From the NCBI GenBank assembly GCA_017859335.1, contig JAFMNH010000008.1, positions 898-41,855 on the forward strand: DNA of 40,958 nt. Reading direction: 5' to 3'. Position 1 is the stretch's first letter. Every line of letters starts with the position of its first letter. Positions 33,297-40,958 of this stretch are shown here, piece after piece. A program made the position numbers and the translations under genes. Under the pieces are notes generated by a model that saw only the letters and a list, made by a program, of their open reading frames with translations, was not told the DNA's origin and did not search any database. This DNA comes from Rhodothermales bacterium (GTDB taxonomy: Bacteria; Bacteroidota; Rhodothermia; Rhodothermales; UBA10348).

Positions 33297-34490
33297 ATGA
33301 GCACCTCCCCTGCACGATTGGAATCCGTCGCCCGCCTTTTTGGGGATGTTTACGGTACACTTCCGAATTCCCTGGCCGATGCCCCAGGGCGCGTGGAGGT
33401 TATCGGAAACCACACTGATTACAACGGTGGGAGCGTGGTTGGGGCAGCGCTCGAACGCGGCACGGCGGTTGCCATGGGGTTGCGTGCTGACGGGCGAATC
33501 CGGCTGATAAGCGATACACGCCAAGAGGCTGTACCGGTGGAGACAACCATGACGAGCTTCACGTCCGAACGTCTACCCGACTGGTGCGCATATCCACTCG
33601 GGGTCATTGACGAGGCTCGGCTGAACGGATGGGTTCCTGAGGGCGCCGGCCTGGATCTGACCATTCATTCAACCCTCCCCATCGGCGCGGGGCTTGCCAG
33701 CAGCGCGGCCCTGGAGCTGGCAGTGGCCGGCGCCCTCGTACCGCTTTTTTTTGAAGCCGGAAATGAACCCGGCACAGAGATGCTGGTGGCAGCTGCCCAT
33801 CGTGCCGAGAACCGGTTTGTCGGGATGCCGTGTGGTTTGCTGGATCAGACCGTCGTAGGTCATGCCCGAGAGGATCATCTGATTGTCATGGATGCGGCCA
33901 CCAATCGACATGATGTGGTCCCCATACCCTCTTCCCTGGGATTCGTCCTCTTCCAATCCCACGTCTCCCACGCACTGGTGACCTCACCCTACGAAGAACG
34001 TCACCGGGAGTGCAGACAAGCTTTGATGGGCCTGCAGCGATTCATTCCCGGGCTGCGCCATCTGGCATCCGTACACCCTGCCGATCTGGATGCCTATGGA
34101 TCGGTATTGGAGACCCGTCCCAGGATGAGGGCGCAACACGTGGTGGAGGAACAGGTCCGTGTCCTCGCATTCCAGGAGGCCCTTCGCAACGGGAAACGGG
34201 AAACTGCGGGTGCACTCATGTCCGCTTCGCACGAAAGCTCGCGTCTTCTCTTCGACAACTCGACACCTGAACTTGACGTGCTCGTCGCATCGGCATCCCA
34301 ACAAGAAAATGTCCTTGGGGCCCGTCTATCGGGTGGCGGTTGGGGTGGCACGGTTGTCGCCTTGGTAAGAGACACCTTTTCTGATCATCAGGCCGAGAGC
34401 ATATGCGATACCTACGAGGAACTGTTCGAAGTACGTCCGCATTGGTGGAGGTCCAGAGCCTGTCGGGGGCTTGTCCAGGAGCGCCTCTAG
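33297..34490 (+). CDS. galK: Galactokinase-family GHMP kinase
   Basis: A 397-residue GHMP-superfamily sugar kinase closest in layout to galactokinase (galactose plus ATP to galactose 1-phosphate). GRVEVIGNHTDYNGG (31-45) is the galactokinase signature except that the usual Glu before HTDY is Asn38. LPIGAGLASSAALEL (127-141) is the ATP phosphate loop, Asp183 in GLLDQT is the candidate catalytic base, and LSGGGWGG is motif 3. The altered signature residue normally contacts the sugar, so the substrate may not be plain galactose. ATG 33297 starts a normal-length protein; no galT or galE is nearby. The thioredoxin gene begins 50 bp downstream. Confidence 0.85.
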   Translation: MSTSPARLESVARLFGDVYGTLPNSLADAPGRVEVIGNHTDYNGGSVVGAALERGTAVAMGLRADGRIRLISDTRQEAVPVETTMTSFTSERLPDWCAYPLGVIDEARLNGWVPEGAGLDLTIHSTLPIGAGLASSAALELAVAGALVPLFFEAGNEPGTEMLVAAAHRAENRFVGMPCGLLDQTVVGHAREDHLIVMDAATNRHDVVPIPSSLGFVLFQSHVSHALVTSPYEERHRECRQALMGLQRFIPGLRHLASVHPADLDAYGSVLETRPRMRAQHVVEEQVRVLAFQEALRNGKRETAGALMSASHESSRLLFDNSTPELDVLVASASQQENVLGARLSGGGWGGTVVALVRDTFSDHQAESICDTYEELFEVRPHWWRSRACRGLVQERL

Positions 34491-34540
34491 CCATGATGCT
34501 GCCTGAACAACGTCCTTGATGCACTCCGAACCCATCCGCC

Positions 34541-35191
34541 GTGGCCATGGCCCCTGACATGTCAGATCCATCCGGATCGCACCCGACTGCCGAACCGACC
34601 CGGAACCGCCGGATGAGAACCTTACTCGAGTGGGGTGCCATCCTGCTCTTTCTGGCCTTCATTCGCTTCACCGACCAAGGAACGGTCGTCCTCGGCTGGA
34701 TGCAACAGGGTATCCTGGCCACAGGACTCTTTCAGGCAGATACGGTCTGGGCCGAGGAAGAGGCCGAAACGGCCAGCTACGACATGGCCCTCCGTTCGCT
34801 CGATGGCGAACCCGCGCACATGGAATCATTCCGTGGGCGCACCATCTTCCTGAACCTTTGGGCCACGTGGTGCGCGCCCTGTCTGGCCGAGATGCCCTAC
34901 ATCCAGAAACTGTACGAGGACGTGGGCGACGAGGGTATCGTATTCATCACCATCTCTACGGATGAGGAGGCCGATGTGGGCCGGCAGTACATCGAGGCCA
35001 AGGGCTATACCTTCCCTGTATACCGGGTTGATGGCCCGATGCCTGCGCTGTATCGCAGCCCTACGCTCCCGACGACCTGGGTCATTTCGCCCGAAGGCAA
35101 ACTGGCTACCGTGCACGCCGGGATGGCCAACTACAATACCCGGGGCTTCAAACGTTTCTTGCGTTCGCTCGCGAAGATAGAGACGCCCTGA
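34541..35191 (+). CDS. TlpA/ResA-like membrane-anchored thioredoxin
   Basis: A 216-residue protein with a single N-terminal membrane segment (about 28-42, LLEWGAILLFLAFI) that leaves a thioredoxin-fold domain outside the cytoplasm. The redox pair is Cys111/Cys114 in WATWCAPC; LPTTWVISPEG supplies the cis-proline loop. TlpA/ResA proteins reduce disulfides, for example in cytochrome c maturation, but no cytochrome gene is nearby to fix the client. Start ATG 34541 gives a 20-residue polar leader; an in-frame downstream start (MSDPSG or MRTLLEW) would also retain the membrane anchor. Confidence 0.9.
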   Translation: MAMAPDMSDPSGSHPTAEPTRNRRMRTLLEWGAILLFLAFIRFTDQGTVVLGWMQQGILATGLFQADTVWAEEEAETASYDMALRSLDGEPAHMESFRGRTIFLNLWATWCAPCLAEMPYIQKLYEDVGDEGIVFITISTDEEADVGRQYIEAKGYTFPVYRVDGPMPALYRSPTLPTTWVISPEGKLATVHAGMANYNTRGFKRFLRSLAKIETP

Positions 35192-35213
35192 GTGGCTCGG
35201 TGTACGACGAGGC

Positions 35214-35597
35214 TCATTTGCGCAAGTAGGCGTCCGTGCCATCCAGCCAATCCTGCCGCGGCGGGCTGAAAATGTCGACATCAAGCGTCTCTTCCAACGC
35301 CTGTGCCTTGTGCCACACGTTGGATGGAATGTGCAGGACCTCTCCTTCGTGAACATCGATGACCTTGCCCTCATCCTCTCCGATCCAGAATCTCAAGGTT
35401 CCTTTCAGGATGTAGGTGATCTGCTCATTCATATGCTGGTGTTTGGGCACGATGGCACCTTTCTCGAGGTAGACATGAGCCAGCATGGCTTCGCGGCCTG
35501 AGACCAGTTTTCTGCCAATCGTGGGCGATAAGGTCTCCATGGGGATGTCATCCCATGAGATGAGGGTAACATCGGTAGCGGAGGAGTAGTCAGGCAT
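35214..35597 (-). CDS. Single-domain cupin protein
   Basis: A 127-residue beta-barrel cupin. Motif 1 is PKHQHMNEQITYILKG, with His, His and Glu as metal ligands, and motif 2 is GEVLHIPSNVWHKA with the fourth ligand His. Such stand-alone cupins range from isomerases and dioxygenases to ligand-binding proteins, so no reaction is assigned. The ATG at 35597 opens the conserved region; the frame upstream is not cupin-like. It is convergent with the TlpA-like gene and divergent from the MlaE-like permease. Confidence 0.85.
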   Translation of the reverse strand: MPDYSSATDVTLISWDDIPMETLSPTIGRKLVSGREAMLAHVYLEKGAIVPKHQHMNEQITYILKGTLRFWIGEDEGKVIDVHEGEVLHIPSNVWHKAQALEETLDVDIFSPPRQDWLDGTDAYLRK

Positions 35598-35784
35598 GGG
35601 ATCTTGGGTTGGATCGAAGGAAGCCGGAATATAGGGTACGTCCTCTGTCGCCCGGAAGGACAGCCGGCCTGAAGACTGCGGTCGATTTGGATGAACCTTG
35701 GTCAAATGCGGTTGCGATCGAGCCCCTCGAGGGTGAACTTGCGGTGGTTCCATTGGCGTTTTCACTCCTTCCTCTCTCCGATCA

Positions 35785-36545
35785 GCGTGATTCTTGGCCA
35801 TCGCATAGGGCGTGTGCTTCACGGAGTGGGCAGCTACTCGCTGTTCATGGCGAAAGGGCTCGGCGCCTCACGTGAAAGTCTTCGTCATCTGCCGATCATA
35901 TTCCGGCAGATGGTCCAGCTGGGAGTGAACTCAACGCCCGTGGTCATCATGGCCTCGGTTTTCGCAGGCGTCGTTTTTACGCTGCAAACAGCCTATCAGC
36001 TCGAAAATTCCTTTCTCCCACCCGACACGATCGGCGCCGTGGTCGTGCCCACGCTCATTCTGGAAATGGCCGCGCTGACACCCGGGCTTGTTCTGGCATC
36101 CCGCATCGGAGCCAGTATCGCAGCGGAGCTCGGTACGATGAAGGTTACGGAACAGGTCGATGCGCTGGAGGCCATGGGGCTCAACTCCATCGCCTACCTT
36201 GTCATACCGCGGATACTGGCCGGCATTGTCATGTTTCCATGCATGTACGTTGCCAGTGCCATGATCTCCATTGCCGGAGGGGCCATCGGAGGCGAAGTGA
36301 TGGGGTACCTCTCCGTGGAATCCTTCATCCTCGGTGCAAAAACTTGGTTCGTCCCGTTCGACGCCTTTTTCGGACTGTCCAAGTCCTTGGTGTTCGGCTT
36401 CCTCATAACGTCCATTGCCTGCTGGAAAGGCCTCACAACGAGTGGGGGTGCAGACGGGGTCGGCAAGGCCACAACAGAAGCTGTTGTCATTGCCTGCGTC
36501 AATATCCTGATTGCAGACTACATCATGGCTGAAGTCATCTTGTAA
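35785..36545 (+). CDS. MlaE-family ABC lipid-transport permease
   Basis: A permease of the MlaE/YrbE type that moves phospholipid between the membranes with an MlaF-type ATPase and an MCE-domain protein. About five hydrophobic segments are seen. The family blocks are MVQLGVNSTPVVIMASVFAG, TLILEMAALTPGLVLASRIGASIAAELGTMKVTEQVDALEAMG and the signature loop around residues 115-140. I use the GTG at 35785, ten residues before GVGSYSLFM, because family members begin about there; an ATG at 35691 gives 31 more Arg- and Ser-rich residues unlike the family. No mlaF or MCE gene is in the window. Confidence 0.88.
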
Positions 36546-36636
36546 CGAGGGCGGCCGGCTGCCCACCGGAATCGCAGCGTTCCGTATCATGCGCCCCGCC
36601 CCAGGTACTGACTGATTCACGACTCCAACCTGCTTC

Positions 36637-38838
36637 GTGCCCACCCAAAGCGAAACGCACCCCTCCCCATCCGATGCTTCCCGTGAGGGATCGTCCGGGC
36701 TGGGTACGTTCGGTGGTGTGTTCACCCCGTCGATCCTGACCATCCTCGGGGTCATCATGTACCTGCGCTTCGGCTGGGTTGTTGGCAATGTTGGTCTGCT
36801 CGGGACCCTGACCATTGTAACGCTCTCGACCGGGATCACTTTCCTGACCGGCCTCTCCATTGCGTCTATCGCGACGGACCAGCGGGTACGCACGGGTGGG
36901 GCCTACTACATGATCTCCCGGTCGCTGGGCATCGAGGCCGGCGGGGCCGTCGGCATTCCGCTCTACCTCGCTCAGGCGCTGTCCGTGGCCCTCTACACGA
37001 TCGGATTCGCCGAGAGCGTAGTTCGCGTTTTCCCTGTGCTGGATGAGAAAATGGTGGCGCTGGTCACCACGGCCGCCGTCACCGTTCTGGCCTTGAAATC
37101 CGCTGAAGCAGCCATCAAGGCGCAATTCGTCATCATGGCGGCCATTGCAGTATCGCTTCTTTCGCTTGTATTCGGTTCCCCGGTGGAGGTATCCGCGGCC
37201 CCGGTCGACCCACAGGACACGGCAGGATTCTGGGTTGTTTTTGCCGTCTTTTTCCCGGCCGTCACGGGGATTATGGCCGGTGTCAACATGTCGGGTGATC
37301 TCAAAGACCCGGGACGCAGTATTCCGTACGGTACGCTGGCCGCCATAGGCGTGGGGTACATCATCTACATGAGCATCCCATTCGTACTGGCCAGCAGGGC
37401 TTCCGCAGGGGATCTGATTGCTGACCCCTTGATCATGCGCAAGATCTCCTTTTGGGGCGATGCCATCATCATGGGGGTCTGGGGCGCCACGCTCTCCTCG
37501 GCTGTGGGATCGATCCTGGGGGCTCCCCGTGTCCTGCAGGCCCTGGCGCGGGACGGCGTCCTACCACCCATGATGCGTTTCCTGGGACAGGGTTCGGGTG
37601 AAGACGATGCACCCCGCATCGGAACGGCGTTCACGTTTGCCCTGGCCGCCATCACCGTCATGCTGGCCGACCTGAACATCGTGGCGCCCATCCTGACCAT
37701 GTTCTTCCTGACCACCTACGGGGTGCTCAACATTACCGCGGGCCTGGAGCGCTTTCTGGGAAATCCCTCGTTCCGACCGAAATTCCGCGTCCATTGGATG
37801 TTCTCCCTGATCGGGGCGGTGGGTTGTACGGTTGTGATGTTCCTCATCAACGCCGCTGCTACAGGCGCAGCCATCGCCATTGTGTTGACCATTTATTTCT
37901 GGCTGGAGCGCCAAGAGCTTCGATCAGCCTGGGGCGATGTGCGCAATGGAATCTGGTTCAACCTGACGCGAACCGGTCTTCTGAGGCTTCGCAATACGGT
38001 CGATGCCAAGAATTGGCGGCCGCACCTCCTCGTACTCTCGGGCGCTCCCTCTCGCCGTTGGCATCTGATTGATCTGGCCTCGGCCTTCTCCCACAACCGG
38101 GCGCTGGTCACGATCTCCAGTGTGCTCACGGGCTCCTCCATGACCTCGCGCCGGATCGAAAGCATGTCCTCCAGCCTGTACGAGTACCTGGACAAGCAGG
38201 GTGTTCAGGCCCTTGTGCGCATTATTCACGCAGACAATGCCTTCTCCGGCGCCGTCCAACTCGTCAGTACGTATGGACTGGGTACCCTGGTGCCAAATAC
38301 CGTGCTGGTCGGGGCTACCGAGCGCGAGGAGGCGCGTGCAGACTATTGCACCATGATTTCCCAGTTTCATGCCGCCCAACGGAATACGCTCATCGTACGG
38401 CACAACGAGCAGCGTGCCTTCGGCGCTCGCAGACATATCGATGTCTGGTGGGGTGGCCGCAAGGGCAACGGGGCCCTCATGGTCATCCTTTCCTGGCTGA
38501 TCAGTACGAGCCTCGCGTGGCGGGGCTCCACGGTCACAGTCAAGATGGTGGTACCCAGCGAGTCCGCATCGGTCGGCGCCCGCGCCAATCTGGAGAACAT
38601 CCTGCATGCGGCACGAACGAATGCACTGGCCGAAGTCATCGTGTCCGAGGGACGACCTTTCTGGGACATCATCCGGGAATCCTCCTCGTCGGCCGACCTC
38701 GTATTCCTGGGTATGGCCGAGCCGGACGAGGCATTCGAAACGTACTATGGACAGCTCCAGGAAAACACGCGCGGCCTTCCCACGACCGTCTTCACACTGG
38801 CCGCCGAAGAACTCGAATTCGGCGAAGTGATCATGTAG
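36637..38838 (+). CDS. SLC12-type cation-chloride cotransporter/amino acid permease-family protein
   Basis: A 733-residue membrane transporter of the APC superfamily, most like bacterial members of the SLC12 cation-chloride cotransporter group. Residues about 21-430 hold twelve membrane segments, opening with LGTFGGVFTPSILTILGVIMYLRFGWVVG, the SLC12 first-helix pattern, and including SGDLKDPGRSIPYGTL. The last about 300 residues are a soluble regulatory-like domain. Transported ions are inferred from family and not proven. The GTG at 36637 is used as start since the protein then begins with a short polar leader before helix one. The gene stands alone, with lysA 70 bp downstream. Confidence 0.88.
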   Translation: MPTQSETHPSPSDASREGSSGLGTFGGVFTPSILTILGVIMYLRFGWVVGNVGLLGTLTIVTLSTGITFLTGLSIASIATDQRVRTGGAYYMISRSLGIEAGGAVGIPLYLAQALSVALYTIGFAESVVRVFPVLDEKMVALVTTAAVTVLALKSAEAAIKAQFVIMAAIAVSLLSLVFGSPVEVSAAPVDPQDTAGFWVVFAVFFPAVTGIMAGVNMSGDLKDPGRSIPYGTLAAIGVGYIIYMSIPFVLASRASAGDLIADPLIMRKISFWGDAIIMGVWGATLSSAVGSILGAPRVLQALARDGVLPPMMRFLGQGSGEDDAPRIGTAFTFALAAITVMLADLNIVAPILTMFFLTTYGVLNITAGLERFLGNPSFRPKFRVHWMFSLIGAVGCTVVMFLINAAATGAAIAIVLTIYFWLERQELRSAWGDVRNGIWFNLTRTGLLRLRNTVDAKNWRPHLLVLSGAPSRRWHLIDLASAFSHNRALVTISSVLTGSSMTSRRIESMSSSLYEYLDKQGVQALVRIIHADNAFSGAVQLVSTYGLGTLVPNTVLVGATEREEARADYCTMISQFHAAQRNTLIVRHNEQRAFGARRHIDVWWGGRKGNGALMVILSWLISTSLAWRGSTVTVKMVVPSESASVGARANLENILHAARTNALAEVIVSEGRPFWDIIRESSSSADLVFLGMAEPDEAFETYYGQLQENTRGLPTTVFTLAAEELEFGEVIM

Positions 38839-38908
38839 GCCGCGTTGGGAGGTGGTAATTTGAAAGCCCCCTTCCTATCCTCGGAGCCCACGCATCCAAA
38901 CTCTGCCG

Positions 38909-40138
38909 ATGACCCAGCTTTCTACCGAAGAACGCCGTCTCCTCCGCTCTTGCGCCGACGCCTTCGGCACACCCACGTACGTCTATTTCGAAGAGACGAT
39001 TGTCCGTCAGATCCGATCGCTGAAAGAACATCTCGACGGACTGCCCCTTCAGCTACTCTATGCCATGAAGGCCAACCACGCGGTGCCGGTCATGCAGACC
39101 ATGCTGCGGGAAGGACTGGGTATCGATGCGGTCTCGCCCGCCGAGCTGGCATACGCGCTCAAGCTGGGTTTCCCAGCCGACAAGGTGCTTTTCTCGGCCA
39201 ACAACATGACCGATGAGGAGATGCACTTTGCCACCGGGCGGGGTGCCCTGTTGAATGTGGGCGAACTCTCGCGACTGGAGTCCTTCGGTCAGGCCTACCC
39301 GGGGTCGAAGGTGTGCGTCCGGCTGAACGGCCAGGTGGGCGCAGGGCACCATGCCCATGTCATCACCGCCGGCGACAAGAGCAAGTTCGGCATCCCGGTT
39401 GAGCAGGTGGACGCGGTGCATCGGATTGCGGGTGCGTACGACCTGACCATTGTGGGGCTGCATCAGCACATCGGAAGTGGCATCATGGATACCGAGACGC
39501 TGTGGCAGGCCATCAGCGTCATCCTGGATGCCTCCACTTCGTTCGAGGACCTGCGCTTCATCAACGTGGGGGGCGGTCTGGGCATCCCCTACCGCCCCGA
39601 TGAAGAGGCGCTCGACATGTCCTCTTTCGACCGTCTGATCGTAGCGCCTCTGAAAGACTTTATCGACGGTCACCCTTCCGACGATCTGTCCATCTGGTTC
39701 GAGCCCGGACGCTATTTCACGGCGCAGTCCGGTATCCTCCTGGCGCGGGTCAACACGGTCAAGGAAGGCACGGTGCGCACCTTTGCCGGAACGGATTCCG
39801 GGATGAACCACCTCGTCCGTCCGGCCATGTACGGGTCCTATCATCACGTGGTCAATCTCTCGAACCCGGACGGTCCCGAAAAGACCTACGACGTGGTCGG
39901 CAACATCTGCGAATCATCGGACTTCTTTGCCAAGGACCGCTTGGTGTCGGAGCTGCGTGAGGGCGATATCATCGGGGTGCTCGACGCCGGCGCGTACGGC
40001 ATGTCCATGGTCACGACCTACAACCTGCGATCGGAGCCGGCAGAAGTCTGGATTCCTGCGGGCGGTGAACCTCGCCTGACCCGTCCGAGGAGGAGTGTGG
40101 AGGAAATCGTGGCTGCTGAGATGGCGCGCGCCCTCTAG
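38909..40138 (+). CDS. lysA: Diaminopimelate decarboxylase
   Basis: A 409-residue PLP enzyme of fold type III that decarboxylates meso-diaminopimelate to lysine. The PLP lysine is Lys54 in YAMKANH. HQHIGSGIMD, GGGLGIPYRP and FEPGRYF are PLP-phosphate and active-site segments; GNICESSDFFAKDR has the cross-subunit Cys and Asp-type residue pair that separates LysA from ornithine decarboxylases. Length is usual for LysA. The 3' end overlaps the opposite-strand FAH-family gene by four bases. Start ATG 38909. Confidence 0.93.
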   Translation: MTQLSTEERRLLRSCADAFGTPTYVYFEETIVRQIRSLKEHLDGLPLQLLYAMKANHAVPVMQTMLREGLGIDAVSPAELAYALKLGFPADKVLFSANNMTDEEMHFATGRGALLNVGELSRLESFGQAYPGSKVCVRLNGQVGAGHHAHVITAGDKSKFGIPVEQVDAVHRIAGAYDLTIVGLHQHIGSGIMDTETLWQAISVILDASTSFEDLRFINVGGGLGIPYRPDEEALDMSSFDRLIVAPLKDFIDGHPSDDLSIWFEPGRYFTAQSGILLARVNTVKEGTVRTFAGTDSGMNHLVRPAMYGSYHHVVNLSNPDGPEKTYDVVGNICESSDFFAKDRLVSELREGDIIGVLDAGAYGMSMVTTYNLRSEPAEVWIPAGGEPRLTRPRRSVEEIVAAEMARAL

Positions 40139-40809
40139 GAGGTCCTTACCCCGACTTCGAGCGGGGGTAGCCCTTCCACAGTAGCGCACAACCGGTCACC
40201 TTCACGCACGGGTCCCACACCTTCCGGTGTGCCCGTGAACAGCAGATCCCCCGGCATGAGGGTGAAAATGGTGGAAGCGTAGGCAATCAACGTGTCTACG
40301 GGAAAGATCATGTCTCCCGTATGTCCTGCCTGCCGCTCCTCGCCATTGATTTCGAGGCGGATGGAAAGATCCTGTGGATTGCTGACGGCCTCGGCCGGGA
40401 CGAAGTTACCCAGCGGTGCAAACGTGTCGTACCCCTTTGCTACGCTCCACGGATGGCCTTTCTCCTTGGCCAGCAGCTGGATGTCGCGTGCCGTCATGTC
40501 GAGCCCCACGGCATATCCGGCCACATGATCCAGCGCGCGCTCGCGGGGTATGTGCGAGCCTGCCGTGCCGATGAGACACACGAGCTCCACTTCGTGATGG
40601 ACATCAGCGGAAGCGGGTGGGATGACGATATCCGAGCCCGACGGAATCAGTGCTGATGCCGGTTTTAGGAAAATCATGGGCGATGTGGGCACGGCATTGC
40701 CCAGTTCCGCGGCGTGCTTGGCATAATTCCGGCCGATGCAAACCAGTTTTCCCGCTCGATACGTAGCTTTTCCGCCGGTCGCTGGCACCGGAATTCGATA
40801 TTCCTCCAT
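40135..40809 (-). CDS. Fumarylacetoacetate hydrolase family protein (FAHD1-like)
   Basis: A 224-residue metal-dependent enzyme of the FAH superfamily. Metal ligands Glu73 and Glu75 (HHEVELV) and Asp104 (GLDMTARD) are present, with Lys125 in AKGYDTF and FTGTPEGVGP closing the fold. The short single-domain form resembles FAHD1-type acylpyruvases/oxaloacetate decarboxylases and homoprotocatechuate-pathway isomerases; the exact reaction is undecided. The N-terminal IGRNYAKHA is typical. ATG 40809. It overlaps the lysA stop tail to tail by four bases. The remaining 149 bases to the window end show nothing I can name. Confidence 0.9.
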   Translation of the reverse strand: MEEYRIPVPATGGKATYRAGKLVCIGRNYAKHAAELGNAVPTSPMIFLKPASALIPSGSDIVIPPASADVHHEVELVCLIGTAGSHIPRERALDHVAGYAVGLDMTARDIQLLAKEKGHPWSVAKGYDTFAPLGNFVPAEAVSNPQDLSIRLEINGEERQAGHTGDMIFPVDTLIAYASTIFTLMPGDLLFTGTPEGVGPVREGDRLCATVEGLPPLEVGVRTS

Positions 40810-40958
40810 GATTCCTTGGATTGATATCCCCTGTCTGATGTCTTAAATTTGTGGGCTCGGCAATTATTTGCTGACACGTACTCCGTGAAAGGAGACTCGA
40901 TTTCTTTCCTCTCGCGTCGGTACCCAGTCCGGCGCCCCAAAGCAGAGAACCCAATGTA

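Overview
The window reads as a piece of a GC-rich Bacteroidota-type chromosome, most likely Rhodothermota/Rhodothermia or a close relative. The main evidence is a large secreted protein (22070-24364) ending in the type IX secretion sorting domain with the YELGQNYPNPFNP signature, together with lipoproteins carrying FG-GAP and YVTN beta-propeller repeats. Few starts have a clear Shine-Dalgarno, and several promoters look like the Bacteroidota -33 TTG / -7 TA type. Taxonomy is inferred from family features only; no rRNA or tRNA gene was seen.

Region 1 (1-9.8 kb) is a DNA-damage tolerance and chromatin block. It holds imuB (inactive Y-family polymerase with a beta-clamp motif), a stand-alone DUF6504-type protein, dnaE2 (error-prone polymerase) and an SRAP/HMCES abasic-site protein. 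A tspO-like membrane protein and an HtrA/Deg protease lie between imuB and the rest on the other strand. imuB, the DUF6504 gene and dnaE2 are each preceded by the same 27-bp element, in which an ATGCACAT-type direct repeat with 11-bp period sits between a -33 TTG and a -7 TA. This looks like a shared SOS-like promoter/operator and is the most interesting signal in the window. No imuA is visible. The 4126-4848 intergenic region also carries an 18-bp polypyrimidine tandem repeat and a 51-bp perfect-but-one duplication. An H-NS family protein, unusual in this phylum, closes an AT-richer islet (about 8.55-10.2 kb).

Region 2 (10.2-16.4 kb) is a polyamine operon. A very acidic 89-residue protein overlaps a deoxyhypusine-synthase-like gene; speA, aguB and aguA follow (arginine to agmatine to N-carbamoylputrescine to putrescine), then a sterol desaturase/fatty acid hydroxylase.

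Region 3 (16.4-24.4 kb) has two exported lipoproteins on the minus strand, the threonine-to-glycine pair tdh-kbl, and the T9SS-sorted fibronectin-like protein, with a strong bidirectional terminator between kbl and the latter.

Region 4 (24.5-41 kb) is mostly housekeeping and transport: a divergent DAHP-synthase-like protein with a polyphosphate glucokinase, SPOR lipoprotein with deoC, a YegS/DAGK-type lipid kinase, a BtuF/BtuC pair without an ATPase, a long-chain polyprenyl synthase, an alpha/beta hydrolase, a galactokinase-family kinase with an altered signature, a TlpA-like thioredoxin, a cupin, an MlaE-type permease, an SLC12-type cation-chloride transporter, lysA and an FAH-family hydrolase overlapping lysA tail to tail.
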